The notes below the pieces were generated by a model. The model had not been told where the DNA came from. It searched no databases and saw only the letters and a program-made list of their open reading frames with translations. From assembly GCA_036569045.1 (NCBI GenBank), contig DATCRI010000006.1, positions 17,787-81,786 of the forward strand: a stretch of 64,000 nucleotides of DNA, in the 5' to 3' direction. Within the stretch, counting starts at the first letter, position 1; each line of letters opens with the position of its first letter. The stretch comes from Chthoniobacterales bacterium. GTDB taxonomy: Bacteria > Verrucomicrobiota > Verrucomicrobiia > Chthoniobacterales > JAATET01. A program made the position numbers and the translations under genes. Positions 7,180 through 14,720 of this stretch are shown piece by piece.

Positions 7180-7790
7180 GCGTTTGCTAGATCGAGGTTG
7201 ATCTGACGGTAGGCGCCGGCATCGTCGCGTTTGTAGATGCGGATATAGCTGCGCGTGCTGCTCACCTGAAGGCTGTCGCCAATAGCCTCCATGGCGCGTG
7301 CCCAGCGACCGTCTTTGATGTCGAGCTTTCGTAAACTCAGGATGCGAGCGGTATCGATCTTGCCCGTGCGGTCGACCTGAAAGGCGTCGCCGATGAGGGT
7401 GACGATCTCGGGACGAGCCCCATCAGCCCATTCCTTGAGACACTCGTCGATCAAGGCCTTGGCGGCTTGCAGGCGCTCGTCGAAGACGAGCTGATCGGCG
7501 ATCGCGCGGTGAACCTTGATGCTGCCGTTGAAGCTCACGAGCGTGAGATTGCCCTTCTTTCCTCCGATGGTGGCCCCGTATTTCTCGGCGCTCAGTTCGG
7601 CGAAGGCCTCAACGTCGCCGAAGGCTTTTTGGCGGAAGGCACGGAGGCGATTGTTGATGTCCTCCGCGATTGCGAGGAGTTCCGCGAGCAGGCAGTCGCG
7701 CTCTTGGTCGATGGGCTTGATCTGTGCCTCGGGGATGAGGCGGCCTTTCGCGTCTTCCCGGTATCCGACGGGGAGTTGAGTATTTTTCAT
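7176..7790 (-). CDS. DUF3164 family phage protein
   Basis: A 204-residue protein of the DUF3164 family, frequent in the early region of Mu-like phages. Diagnostic features are the early GYREDAKGRLIPEAQIKPID segment, the middle YGATIGGKKGNLTLVSFNG, and YIRIYKRDDAGAYRQINLDLANA at the C-terminus. The function of the family is not established; its place beside replication and DNA-modification genes suggests a DNA-related early role. Flanked by ATGA overlaps on both sides. Confidence 0.85.
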   Translation of the reverse strand: MKNTQLPVGYREDAKGRLIPEAQIKPIDQERDCLLAELLAIAEDINNRLRAFRQKAFGDVEAFAELSAEKYGATIGGKKGNLTLVSFNGSIKVHRAIADQLVFDERLQAAKALIDECLKEWADGARPEIVTLIGDAFQVDRTGKIDTARILSLRKLDIKDGRWARAMEAIGDSLQVSSTRSYIRIYKRDDAGAYRQINLDLANA

Positions 7791-7999
7791 TTGGCTTTCG
7801 GTTTAGGTTTGCGGCGGGGGTGAATAAGGCCTGCCTCAGCCAGGGCGACGGTGGCGTTCGCCAGAGCGGGGATGCAGTCGGCGCAGACGGGGCCGAGGGC
7901 GTCGTCGACGATCGGCGCGCCGTCCTTGCCGCGAGCGGCGGGTTCGTCCTCGCAGCACAGGCAGAGCGGGACGTTGGTGCCGGGGATCGTGGTCGTCAT
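7787..7999 (-). CDS. Small zinc-ribbon-like phage protein
   Basis: Seventy residues, starting MTTTIPGTNVPLCLCCEDEP. Two cysteine pairs (CLCC near 13-16 and CADC near 43-46) could bind zinc; the C-terminus is a Lys/Pro/Arg tail. Start chosen for the ATGA overlap with the upstream gene. Likely nucleic-acid or protein binding; exact role unknown. Confidence 0.55.
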   Translation of the reverse strand: MTTTIPGTNVPLCLCCEDEPAARGKDGAPIVDDALGPVCADCIPALANATVALAEAGLIHPRRKPKPKAK

Positions 8000-8412
8000 G
8001 CCAGGCTCCTTTCCTCGGTGGCCGCGCGGGCGGCGAGGATACGGCGGTTCGCCTCGCGCACGCGGCGCTCGTGCTCGGCCCGGCAGCGCAGGGCGCGCTC
8101 CCAGGCGAGTTCCTTGCCGAGGGTGTCGATGTTGAACCGGCGTTTCTTCGCGCCTAGCTGCACGCAGAAGTAGCGGCGAGGCTTGCAACCGGGGCCTTTG
8201 CGCTCGCGGCTGTAGCTGATGCCGGCGACGCCGGTGCGCGACCGGACATCGGTCGAGCGCACGGTGCGCAGGTATGGCCCGCGCACGGCGACCCAGTGCC
8301 CGCCGGACTTCTTGCGACCGGCCTTCGCGCCGCGCAGGGCGTCGGGATCGGGCAGCTCGAACCGCGGACGCGTCGCCGCCTCGGCGCGGCGCTCGGGATC
8401 GTGAGCAGTCAT
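7996..8412 (-). CDS. AP2-like DNA-binding phage protein
   Basis: A 138-residue basic protein with a segment GVAGISYSRERKGPGCKPRR...YFCVQLGAKKRRFNIDTLGKELAWERAL that follows the AP2/ERF-like DNA-binding pattern common in phage and homing-endonuclease proteins (three strands plus a helix carrying the A-W-x-A motif). The ATG at 8412 (MTAHDP) is preferred to the one at 8421 because it overlaps the TGA of the upstream gene. No nuclease motif is visible. Confidence 0.65.
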   Translation of the reverse strand: MTAHDPERRAEAATRPRFELPDPDALRGAKAGRKKSGGHWVAVRGPYLRTVRSTDVRSRTGVAGISYSRERKGPGCKPRRYFCVQLGAKKRRFNIDTLGKELAWERALRCRAEHERRVREANRRILAARAATEERSLA

Positions 8413-8636
8413 GCTAGACATGTCTCAAGCCCCCCCCCCCGCACGGTTTTGCGGGCGTCGTCGACAGAGGCGACGGCCTGCTGTTTCACGAACTTCTCGA
8501 CGCGTTCCTCGATCTCTTCGAGGAACGCGGGCGAGACGCGATTGGCCTTGATGCCGAACTCTGCGCAGGCCGCCAGGGCGAGCCGACGAACCTCGGAGAA
8601 GCGGAGCAGGCGTCCGGATTTGGCTTCCGCGCTCAT
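8409..8636 (-). CDS. Small phage protein, possible histone-fold fragment, ending in a poly-G tract
   Basis: Seventy-five residues. After a helical N-terminus, RVSPAFLEEIEERVEKFVKQQ and then DARKTVR recall the central helix and the RKTV turn of histone-fold proteins, but the third helix is absent. Directly after RKTVR the coding strand has a run of 11 G (8430-8440 on the plus strand as C), and the frame ends 10 codons later. Frame slippage or a sequencing length error there would change only the last residues. The histone relation is tentative. Confidence 0.5.
   Translation of the reverse strand: MSAEAKSGRLLRFSEVRRLALAACAEFGIKANRVSPAFLEEIEERVEKFVKQQAVASVDDARKTVRGGGLETCLA
8430..8440. repeat. 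C11 homopolymer
   Basis: Eleven consecutive C on the plus strand (G on the coding strand), inside the 3' end of the small gene 8409-8636. It is a slippage-prone site for replication, transcription or sequencing. Confidence 0.9.
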
Positions 8637-9649
8637 CGGGACTCGACCTCCTGCGAGATGGCGGTAGACCAGCAATTCAGATCGGGTCCGGCGGTGCCGT
8701 CGGCGAGCTTCACGACGCGGGAGACCACGTCGCGGACGAATGCGAGATTCCCGAAGGTCTGCACCTTGCTCTTGATGAGCTTGATGGCCTCGGCGACGCC
8801 ATCGACGGCGGCGACCTCTCGCGGCTGCATGCCGGCGAAGGCGGGCACGCGGCGAGCGATGAGTCGCAGGATGTCGTTTTCCCGGGCCGTGCCGAAGCGA
8901 AGGCGCTCGGCGAGGCGGTTGCCGGTGAGCTGGCGGGCCTCCTCGTAGGCCTCGCGCTGGAGGCGCTGCCAGAGGGTGCCGTAGGCGGCGGCGATGAACT
9001 CGCCGGGGGTGAGGTTGATGAGCGTCTTGAGCGTGTTGAGGCAACGCAGGCCCATGTGGTGGGCCTCGTCGATCGCCACGCACACGCGGGTCTGCCGCAG
9101 GCGCTGGATCACCTTTTCCATGCGATCGACGGCGAGCGTGGGCTGGTCCTTAATGCCAAGGGCGGTAAGGATCGCGCCGAGGAAGGCGTTCGGATTGTCG
9201 TTCCACACCTCCATCGCCTCGATGAGGAGCACCCGCGCGCCGAACTTCGCCTGGAGCGCGGCGAGCGACTTCGTCTTGCCCGCGCCGGTGTCGCCCTCAA
9301 TGAGGATGAATCGGGCGTTCCCGCTCTCGCGGGCGGTCTCGGCGAAGGCCCGCTTCAGCTCGAGCACGGTGGAGAAATCCTCGTAGGTTTCGTCGGCCGT
9401 GGTCTCGCTGCTGGCGAGGCTCTCGATCACCGCCCAGACGGCGCGGTAGTTGTCGAGCTGCCGGTCGAGATCGAGCTCGAGCAGGTCGTTGTTGCAGATA
9501 CGTGTGTAGGTCTTCGTCGAGCCAAGCCCGGCGAATTTCTTCACCATCGCGTTGTCGGACAGCCGCTCGGCGGTCTGGTATTCGCGAATCTGGAGGCCGA
9601 GCTTGACCAGCTCGGCGGCGTCGCGGGTGTCGAGAAGCTCAGGCGCCAT
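8633..9649 (-). CDS. MuB-like transposition ATPase (AAA+)
   Basis: A 338-residue ATPase that in Mu-type phages selects target DNA and activates the transposase. It has an N-terminal DNA-binding-type region (NAMVKKFAGLGSTKTYTRIC near 34-52), Walker A GDTGAGKTKS (119-128) and Walker B RVCVAIDEAHH. It is close to the usual length of MuB-like proteins of the AAA_22 type. The start MAPELL is the ATG at 9649; the frame is open upstream but overlaps the preceding small gene by only 11 bases with this start. Confidence 0.92.
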   Translation of the reverse strand: MAPELLDTRDAAELVKLGLQIREYQTAERLSDNAMVKKFAGLGSTKTYTRICNNDLLELDLDRQLDNYRAVWAVIESLASSETTADETYEDFSTVLELKRAFAETARESGNARFILIEGDTGAGKTKSLAALQAKFGARVLLIEAMEVWNDNPNAFLGAILTALGIKDQPTLAVDRMEKVIQRLRQTRVCVAIDEAHHMGLRCLNTLKTLINLTPGEFIAAAYGTLWQRLQREAYEEARQLTGNRLAERLRFGTARENDILRLIARRVPAFAGMQPREVAAVDGVAEAIKLIKSKVQTFGNLAFVRDVVSRVVKLADGTAGPDLNCWSTAISQEVESR

Positions 9650-9905
9650 GGCTGCGAGCGGAGTTGAGGGTGAAGGGAGCGCCGGTGATGAGCGCGCCCA
9701 GGCCGCGAGGCTCGATGCTCTTCGCCGGGCGCGGCGTGGCGTGGAGCCCGGCGAGTTTTTGCAGCCGGCGGGCGTCCCGCTCGAGGCGAGAGATTTCAAA
9801 TTGCTCGTGACGCACGGCTCGCGCCAGGTCGCGGCGACGCTGGCGCGCCTGCCGGACGAGTCGCGCGGCGCGCCAGTTAAGGATGAGTCGGATGAGGGAG
9901 TTCAC
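9639..9905 (-). CDS. Small basic phage protein
   Basis: Eighty-eight residues beginning at GTG (9905), with a ribosome-binding site of the AGGA type 7 bases upstream. The first half is very Arg-rich and helical (NWRAARLVRQARQRRRDLAR), followed by a coiled-coil-like segment and a looser C-terminus. It sits between the transposase and the ATPase genes; small basic proteins at this place occur in Mu-like phages but I cannot name a family. Confidence 0.6.
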   Translation of the reverse strand: MNSLIRLILNWRAARLVRQARQRRRDLARAVRHEQFEISRLERDARRLQKLAGLHATPRPAKSIEPRGLGALITGAPFTLNSARSHGA

Positions 9906-9942
9906 TTTTGGTTCCTTTCTTGTTGGGTTTTGGGTTGAGAAA

Positions 9943-11922
9943 TCAGACGACGAGGAACTCGCCGTTCTCCTCGGCCTCGCGCTCCATGCGCTCGACCTCG
10001 CGGCGCAGGGCCTCGTCGGCGTCGAAATCCATGCCAGGGCGGGTGCTTCGTTTCGCTGGTTTGGTCGTCTCGGGCGCAGGCGCGATGTCGCCGCCGCGCA
10101 CGGACGGGGCGCTGTCGATCTGCGCGGTGCGCCCGGCGCCGTCGCTAGCGCGGGAGGCCTTCGCGATCGTGCGGCCGCCGGTGCCGAGGGCTCGGTAGTC
10201 GCTGCGCACGGCATCTTTGAAGCCTTTCTGCCGGTCGAGCGCGCCGAGCATGGCGGTCGCGCCGCGACCATTTTCCATGTCCACGCCGAGCGCGAACTGC
10301 GGGCAGCCGTCGACGTGCGCGGCATGGCCGAGCACCTGGTTCGCCCGGCGGCCGTCGGCATGAACGAGCGTCGCGCCGGCCTGGGCGGCCTCGCGGTCGA
10401 AATAGACGGCGAAGCGCTCGCCCTCGTGCCGCCAGAGGTCGGGATGGTGAAACCACCAGGCGCCGCGGCTCTTGTCCGGCCGGGTGAAGCGCACCATCAC
10501 GTGCCCCTTGCTGGCGGTGATCTGCGTGCGGTTGCGGGAGAAAAGGTGGGTCTGCTCGGGGGTGAGGCGGCGCAGGCGCTGCTCCGCGCCGGAGGCACGC
10601 CACATCTCTTCGGGCACGCCGTGGTAGAGCGTGCCCTCGACGGGCTCGCTGTTGATGTCGTGGAGCGAGGCCTCGAGGCGGGCGAGGATTTGCTCGTGGC
10701 TGAGGAAGTAGTCGCGCGGATCGCGGTGGCCGTTCCGGCACGCAGTCCAGATCTTGTTCGTGGCCTCAAACTCGCCGCGCTTGCGCCCGATCTGGCCCTC
10801 GATGTCGCTTTGGAGCGTCTGGAGAAAATTGAAACGGTTCTCGATGATCTTCGTTGTCGGCGACTGCGAGATAATCATCTTGAGGCCGAGGGCATGCAGG
10901 CCGCCGAGGCGCTGCTCGAAGGGCGTGTGCCCCTGCTCGATCGGCTCGCCCTGGAGCTGGTGCGATTGCCAGGTGCCGCGCTCCCAGCGCTCGCCGATCA
11001 TTGGCAGGCCGATGTCGCGATACGACCGGCCGACCCATTGCCAGAGGTCATCCGCACGATAGCTGTCGCGCAGACGCACGAGCAGCTCGAAGGAAAGGAA
11101 CCGCAGCGAGCCGACGTCGATCTGCGGCAGGAACTGGCCGCGCGCCAGGCGCACGCCGAAGCGGTCGCTGCACGGGTCGCCGCCCCACGGCCAGTCGATC
11201 CAGAACAGAAAGTTGGCCGACATGTCGTCGCGCTCGAAGAGGTCGCCGGGCTCGATGCGGCGCTCGCGGCCGGTGGCGTCGAGGTAGGTAAGCGTGCGCG
11301 GGCACACGAAGCTCTCGCGCACGGTGCGCGTGGGGCTGCGGTGGAAATCCATCACCGCGCCAGGAACGCGGGCCTTGAGCTGGTCGCGCAGGGTCTTTGT
11401 GAGCGTGTGCTTGCTCGCGCGCTTTTTGAGGATGGCGTCGGCCACCTCCGGCCGGCAGCGCGGATCGCGGGCCAGCTTGCGCAGGGCGGTCGTGCCGCTT
11501 TTCGTCTTCACGTAGGCCTGCCCGGCGATTTGCAGCTCCTCGGGATTCAGCACTGCGAGCGGCTTGCGCCCACAGTTCGCATAGTTCTCCTCGAGGGCCT
11601 CGGGACCGAACTTCTCGACCTTCGTCCGCCAACGCAGCTCCGTCGCGGCATCCACGCCGACCTGCCGGCAGGCCGCCGCGCGGCTAATGCCGTAGTCGCG
11701 CATGGTGTGCTCGACGGCGGCGAGGATGGAGAGCTTCGTCTCGGCCAGGGGAGAAAGGCCGACAGCCGGGTTGGCATTATCCCCCCCGAAACTCGCCTCC
11801 CCGGCTGCCGGTGATTCTGAAAAAGCCGCGGAGGGAGCCGCGCATGGCGTCTCGCCATCGGATCGGCCCAAGCTCTCGGGTTGGGGACGGCCCCCTCCGC
11901 AAATTTCGACGGCGCCGATCAT
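9943..11922 (-). CDS. MuA-like transposase (DDE/rve)
   Basis: A 659-residue transposase that integrates and replicates the phage by transposition. Residues 60-110 hold a HTH (YGISRAAACRQVGVDAATELRWR); 185-265 lead into the retroviral-integrase-like catalytic core. A candidate first Asp is D269 (QIDVGSLRFL) and the final Glu is E361 (KIIENRFNFLQ). At the place expected for the second Asp the text is GLPMIGERWERGTW (306-319), so Glu seems to stand there. The Mu-type C-terminal domain follows (HVMVRFTRPDKS...RGAWWFHHPDLW). The ATG at 11922 gives an ATGA overlap with the upstream gene. Confidence 0.92.
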   Translation of the reverse strand: MIGAVEICGGGRPQPESLGRSDGETPCAAPSAAFSESPAAGEASFGGDNANPAVGLSPLAETKLSILAAVEHTMRDYGISRAAACRQVGVDAATELRWRTKVEKFGPEALEENYANCGRKPLAVLNPEELQIAGQAYVKTKSGTTALRKLARDPRCRPEVADAILKKRASKHTLTKTLRDQLKARVPGAVMDFHRSPTRTVRESFVCPRTLTYLDATGRERRIEPGDLFERDDMSANFLFWIDWPWGGDPCSDRFGVRLARGQFLPQIDVGSLRFLSFELLVRLRDSYRADDLWQWVGRSYRDIGLPMIGERWERGTWQSHQLQGEPIEQGHTPFEQRLGGLHALGLKMIISQSPTTKIIENRFNFLQTLQSDIEGQIGRKRGEFEATNKIWTACRNGHRDPRDYFLSHEQILARLEASLHDINSEPVEGTLYHGVPEEMWRASGAEQRLRRLTPEQTHLFSRNRTQITASKGHVMVRFTRPDKSRGAWWFHHPDLWRHEGERFAVYFDREAAQAGATLVHADGRRANQVLGHAAHVDGCPQFALGVDMENGRGATAMLGALDRQKGFKDAVRSDYRALGTGGRTIAKASRASDGAGRTAQIDSAPSVRGGDIAPAPETTKPAKRSTRPGMDFDADEALRREVERMEREAEENGEFLVV

Positions 11923-12113
11923 GGCCGGCCTCCGATCCGCAAGGTGTCGATGCGGTTTTTGATCCAGCGCACGAGACCCTTTCGCGCGGCCTTCTTGGCC
12001 GACTCGACCGCGAGGACGCACCGCAGGAAGGCGATGTCGGCCTCGTCGCGGAGCTGGCGCTTCGCGGTGGCGACATCCCAGCGCAGGATCTTGCGCGCGG
12101 CGGCCTCGCTCAT
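11919..12113 (-). CDS. Small basic phage protein
   Basis: Sixty-four residues, MSEAAARKILRWDVATAKRQ..., helical and very basic at the C-terminus (RWIKNRIDTLRIGGRP). It sits between the ParB-like gene and the transposase, with four-base overlaps on both sides. No family recognised; a small DNA-binding accessory protein is plausible. Confidence 0.55.
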   Translation of the reverse strand: MSEAAARKILRWDVATAKRQLRDEADIAFLRCVLAVESAKKAARKGLVRWIKNRIDTLRIGGRP

Positions 12114-12916
12114 GCCCGGCCTCCCGCCTTGATGGCTTTTGCGATGGCCTGCTGCACCTCTTCCGGCCACGCGAGCACGGCGCTCGCCGCCTCTTCCTGC
12201 ACGGCCAGACGGGCGCTGCCCTCGAGCTTTTCCCAGCGCTGGTCGAAGCGCTTGTTCAGCGCGGAAAATGTGTCGGTGATGAGTTGGTAGGGGCTGCGGT
12301 CCTGCCGATCGCTGCCCGTCGTGGCCTCGCTGCTCGCGAGCCCGGCGACGCAGGCGCCGAGGCCGATCTCGCCGGAGAGAATGCGCGGTTCGAATTTCTC
12401 GCGGAGGTCGGGACGGCGGGTAAAAACTTCCCACACTTTGCCGGCCTGAAAGAACAGGTCGCGCGAAAACCCGAGACGGACAGCGATCTCCTCGACAGAA
12501 ATCAGAGTCGACTGAATCGACGCTGATTTTCGATCACCGCCATTTTTGGGACGGGACGAGGCCGCCAGCGGGTAGGCCAGATAGGCAAGCGCGCCTTTCC
12601 CGTAGTGGCGACGATGGACGAGTGTGGCAAGGATGATGCCCGGCGCGTCGACCTCCTCGACTTCCTCGACGGTCACCTCGGTGAGGCCGGCGGCACGCGC
12701 CGCACGGAAGCGGTTGCGCCCATCGACGAGGTAAACATAGCCGGGCGCGCCGCCACCGTTTTCGAGAGCGGTGACGATGAGCGGCTGGTCGATGCCGCGG
12801 TCGGCAATGTCGTCAGCCAGCGCTGCGAACTCGCGAGAGTCCTCCGGCATGAGGCCGGGCAGGCCCTGCACGAGCCGGTGAAACAAAATGTGGTCGATGG
12901 GGATGGTGCGAGTCAT
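12110..12916 (-). CDS. ParB/Srx-fold nuclease-like protein
   Basis: A 268-residue protein with the N-terminal ParB-like domain: IPIDHILFHRLVQGL, then GIDQPLIVTALENGG, and YLVDGRNRFRAARAAG (residues 58-73), the last being the GxRR-type phosphate-binding box with GRNR. The middle (ISVEEIAVRLGFSRDLFFQAGKV) resembles the ParB HTH. It is shorter than chromosomal ParB. It is the third gene of the early operon just ahead of the transposase; such ParB-like proteins are not part of Mu itself. It may regulate or assist transposition. Confidence 0.8.
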   Translation of the reverse strand: MTRTIPIDHILFHRLVQGLPGLMPEDSREFAALADDIADRGIDQPLIVTALENGGGAPGYVYLVDGRNRFRAARAAGLTEVTVEEVEEVDAPGIILATLVHRRHYGKGALAYLAYPLAASSRPKNGGDRKSASIQSTLISVEEIAVRLGFSRDLFFQAGKVWEVFTRRPDLREKFEPRILSGEIGLGACVAGLASSEATTGSDRQDRSPYQLITDTFSALNKRFDQRWEKLEGSARLAVQEEAASAVLAWPEEVQQAIAKAIKAGGRA

Positions 12917-12919
12917 GAC

Positions 12920-13132
12920 TTAGTTGGCAAAAAGCTGGTCGAGGCGGAGCTGCTCGTGCTCGGCGCGCTGGAGGTGGAAAATGGCCTGCGTGGCGGTCTC
13001 GTGGAGTTCACCGCCTTCTTCGGCCAGATCGGCGACACCGCGGAGCACGCGGAGCTGATTGCTGGGAGAAAGGTCGTGCCGCGTCGCAAGGGCGCGGGCG
13101 ATGACGTAGTCAATGTCCGGGGAGCGAGTCAT
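12920..13132 (-). CDS. Small hypothetical phage protein
   Basis: Seventy residues, helical, MTRSPDIDYVIARALATRHD and a coiled-coil-like C-terminus (IFHLQRAEHEQLRLDQLFAN). It overlaps the HTH gene upstream by four bases. Function unknown. Confidence 0.5.
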   Translation of the reverse strand: MTRSPDIDYVIARALATRHDLSPSNQLRVLRGVADLAEEGGELHETATQAIFHLQRAEHEQLRLDQLFAN

Positions 13133-13305
13133 GTGAGCTGGAGTTCTTTTTCGATGGCGGCGCGCACTTCCCGGAAACGACCCTGGTTGATGGCGACCGA
13201 CACCGTCGGGCGGGGGCGGTTGATGCGGCGGGCCAGCTCGGCAATGGTCATCCGATTCCGGCGGAGGAGGGCCAGAAGGACCTTGTCCCGGAAATCTTCT
13301 TGCAT
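13129..13305 (-). CDS. Ner-like HTH regulator
   Basis: Fifty-eight residues (MQEDFRDKVL start) with a clear HTH: MTIAELARRINRPRPTVSVAINQGR. It is the first gene of the leftward early operon, opposite the repressor gene, the position of ner in Mu, where the Ner protein shuts down early transcription. An in-frame ATG at 13335 would add 10 residues, but lies very near the predicted transcription start, so the shorter form is preferred. Confidence 0.75.
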   Translation of the reverse strand: MQEDFRDKVLLALLRRNRMTIAELARRINRPRPTVSVAINQGRFREVRAAIEKELQLT

Positions 13306-13350
13306 GCCTGAGGCAATTTGGTTAACGCCTGTCATCGCTTACGAGCGTCA

Positions 13351-13378
13351 ACCTTATGACCAGTCACAACTCAGTCAA
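13351..13378 (-). promoter_or_regulatory. Predicted early promoter (leftward operon)
   Basis: On the minus strand TTGACT (13378-13373) and TAAGGT (13356-13351) are separated by 16 bases, a fair sigma-70 type promoter directed towards ner, the ParB-like gene and the transposase. It fills most of the 80-base gap between repressor and the ner start. Confidence 0.55.
13361..13377. promoter_or_regulatory. Candidate repressor operator (direct repeats)
   Basis: CAGTCA occurs at 13361-13366 and 13372-13377, 11 bases apart, one helical turn, within the early promoter. This spacing would suit cooperative binding by the repressor or Ner. Only the pattern is visible. Confidence 0.35.
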
Positions 13379-13386
13379 ACAAAAAG

Positions 13387-14298
13387 ATGTCTGAGGGAGA
13401 AAAAATTTCTGACCGAGTCCGCGAGGTCATGGAAAAGTATAACCTCAATCAGACTGAGACCGCCCAGCAACTCGGTCTGACGAGCGGCTCGTATGTGTCT
13501 CGAATCCTGTCTGGAGAAAGGAAAAATCTTTCACGCCCGTTGCTGGAGCGGCTGGAAATCCTGGAGAAACGCGGACCTGCCCAGACAATGACGCAGTCAC
13601 AATCCGTGCGCGACGTTCGAGCCGACGCTATGACTCGCAGTGCCCGCTCCCGGCTGGAACATCGTCGCGTCGAGGCGGGGTTCTCCCGACAGGCGCTCGC
13701 GGAAGCGATCGGCTCGACCGTTGGGCATATTCAGGCCCTTGAGGAAGGGAGCGCGCGAATTTCTCAACGCATGGCAGAAGCCATCGTGAAGGCCATCCCC
13801 GCCCTCGCGCTCGAGGACCTGCTCGACGGCAGCGACCATCCGCCCACGATCGGCGGAAAGGTCGGCGGTTTCGGACGGAAGCCGGATGTCGCGACACCGC
13901 CGGACGTGGTCGCCCGCTACGTGCCGCTGATCTCCTGGGCGCAGTGCGGGCACCTCACCGACTTCGAAGACATCTACGACTATGAAGGTTATGTCGCCTT
14001 CAACGTGCGCGACACCAAGGCCATCGCCGTCACACTCAAGGGCGATTCGATGGAGCCGCGATTCCGCGAGGGCGACGTGGCGATTCTCTATCCCTCGCGC
14101 AAGCCGCAGACTGGCAATCTCGTGATCGCGAAGATTCGCGACGAGGGCGTCGTCTTCAAAAAATTCCAGATCCTTTCGCGCCAGCCCGCGCGGTTCCGCT
14201 TCATCTCCGAAAACCCAAAATACGAACCCATCGAGCGCGCCGAGGAGGAGATCGAGTGGATCTACCCCGTCGCAAACGTCGTCAACAACACGCTATGA
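13387..14298 (+). CDS. Phage repressor (two HTH domains plus S24 peptidase)
   Basis: A 303-residue repressor transcribed away from the early operon. HTH 1 is about residues 15-50 (NLNQTETAQQLGLTSGSYVSRIL), HTH 2 about 85-125 (SRQALAEAIGSTVGHIQALEEG), and 180-290 is a LexA/CI-type S24 domain with the nucleophile in KGDSMEPRF and the general-base Lys in NLVIAKIRDEG. A Cys-Gly pair (WAQCGHLTDF) lies at the usual place of the autocleavage site, as in UmuD. This predicts RecA-stimulated self-cleavage and SOS induction of the prophage. Mu's own repressor lacks this domain. Confidence 0.9.
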   Translation: MSEGEKISDRVREVMEKYNLNQTETAQQLGLTSGSYVSRILSGERKNLSRPLLERLEILEKRGPAQTMTQSQSVRDVRADAMTRSARSRLEHRRVEAGFSRQALAEAIGSTVGHIQALEEGSARISQRMAEAIVKAIPALALEDLLDGSDHPPTIGGKVGGFGRKPDVATPPDVVARYVPLISWAQCGHLTDFEDIYDYEGYVAFNVRDTKAIAVTLKGDSMEPRFREGDVAILYPSRKPQTGNLVIAKIRDEGVVFKKFQILSRQPARFRFISENPKYEPIERAEEEIEWIYPVANVVNNTL

Positions 14299-14645
14299 AA
14301 ACCGCCTTCGCAGTCATTACTCTCGCATTTGCCGCCGCCGCTCCGCTGTGGGCCGCCAACCCGCTCGCTCCTGGCACTCGACTGAAGACGCAACCAAGTT
14401 CCGTATTGACGGTTAAGCAGGTCATTCCCGGTGAGGGGGTTTTGGCGGTCGTCTCTCTCAACAAGGATATTCACGGGAATGTCTCGACAAGCGGGCTGAT
14501 CTTCATCGCGTGCTCGACGAACGGAGTCATCGACGGACAGACACTCAAGCCTGTTCCGCCCATCGTGGCGACGGCGGAGAGCTTCTCCTACGAGACCGTC
14601 GGCGCTGGCACGAAGACGGTGCAGAAATTCGCCTTCGCGCGGTAG
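14295..14645 (+). CDS. Secreted small phage protein
   Basis: A 116-residue protein beginning MKTAFAVITLAFAAAAPLWA, a clear signal peptide with cleavage after AWA/ANP expected near residue 21. The rest is a small beta-rich protein with one Cys. The start overlaps the repressor stop (ATGA), so it may be expressed in the lysogen as a conversion gene. Function unknown. Confidence 0.6.
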   Translation: MKTAFAVITLAFAAAAPLWAANPLAPGTRLKTQPSSVLTVKQVIPGEGVLAVVSLNKDIHGNVSTSGLIFIACSTNGVIDGQTLKPVPPIVATAESFSYETVGAGTKTVQKFAFAR

Positions 14646-14720
14646 CGCTTGAAAAGTCTCTCCCGCTGGCTCCGCTGCCTTAAATGACGGCGACGGTCGG
14701 GTCGGGCAGCGTGGCGGGCG

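Noticed and set aside
9883..11814. Long plus-strand open frame of 643 codons opposite the transposase
   Set aside because: It mirrors the codon structure of the MuA-like gene and has no known motifs; G+C-rich antisense frames like this are common here.
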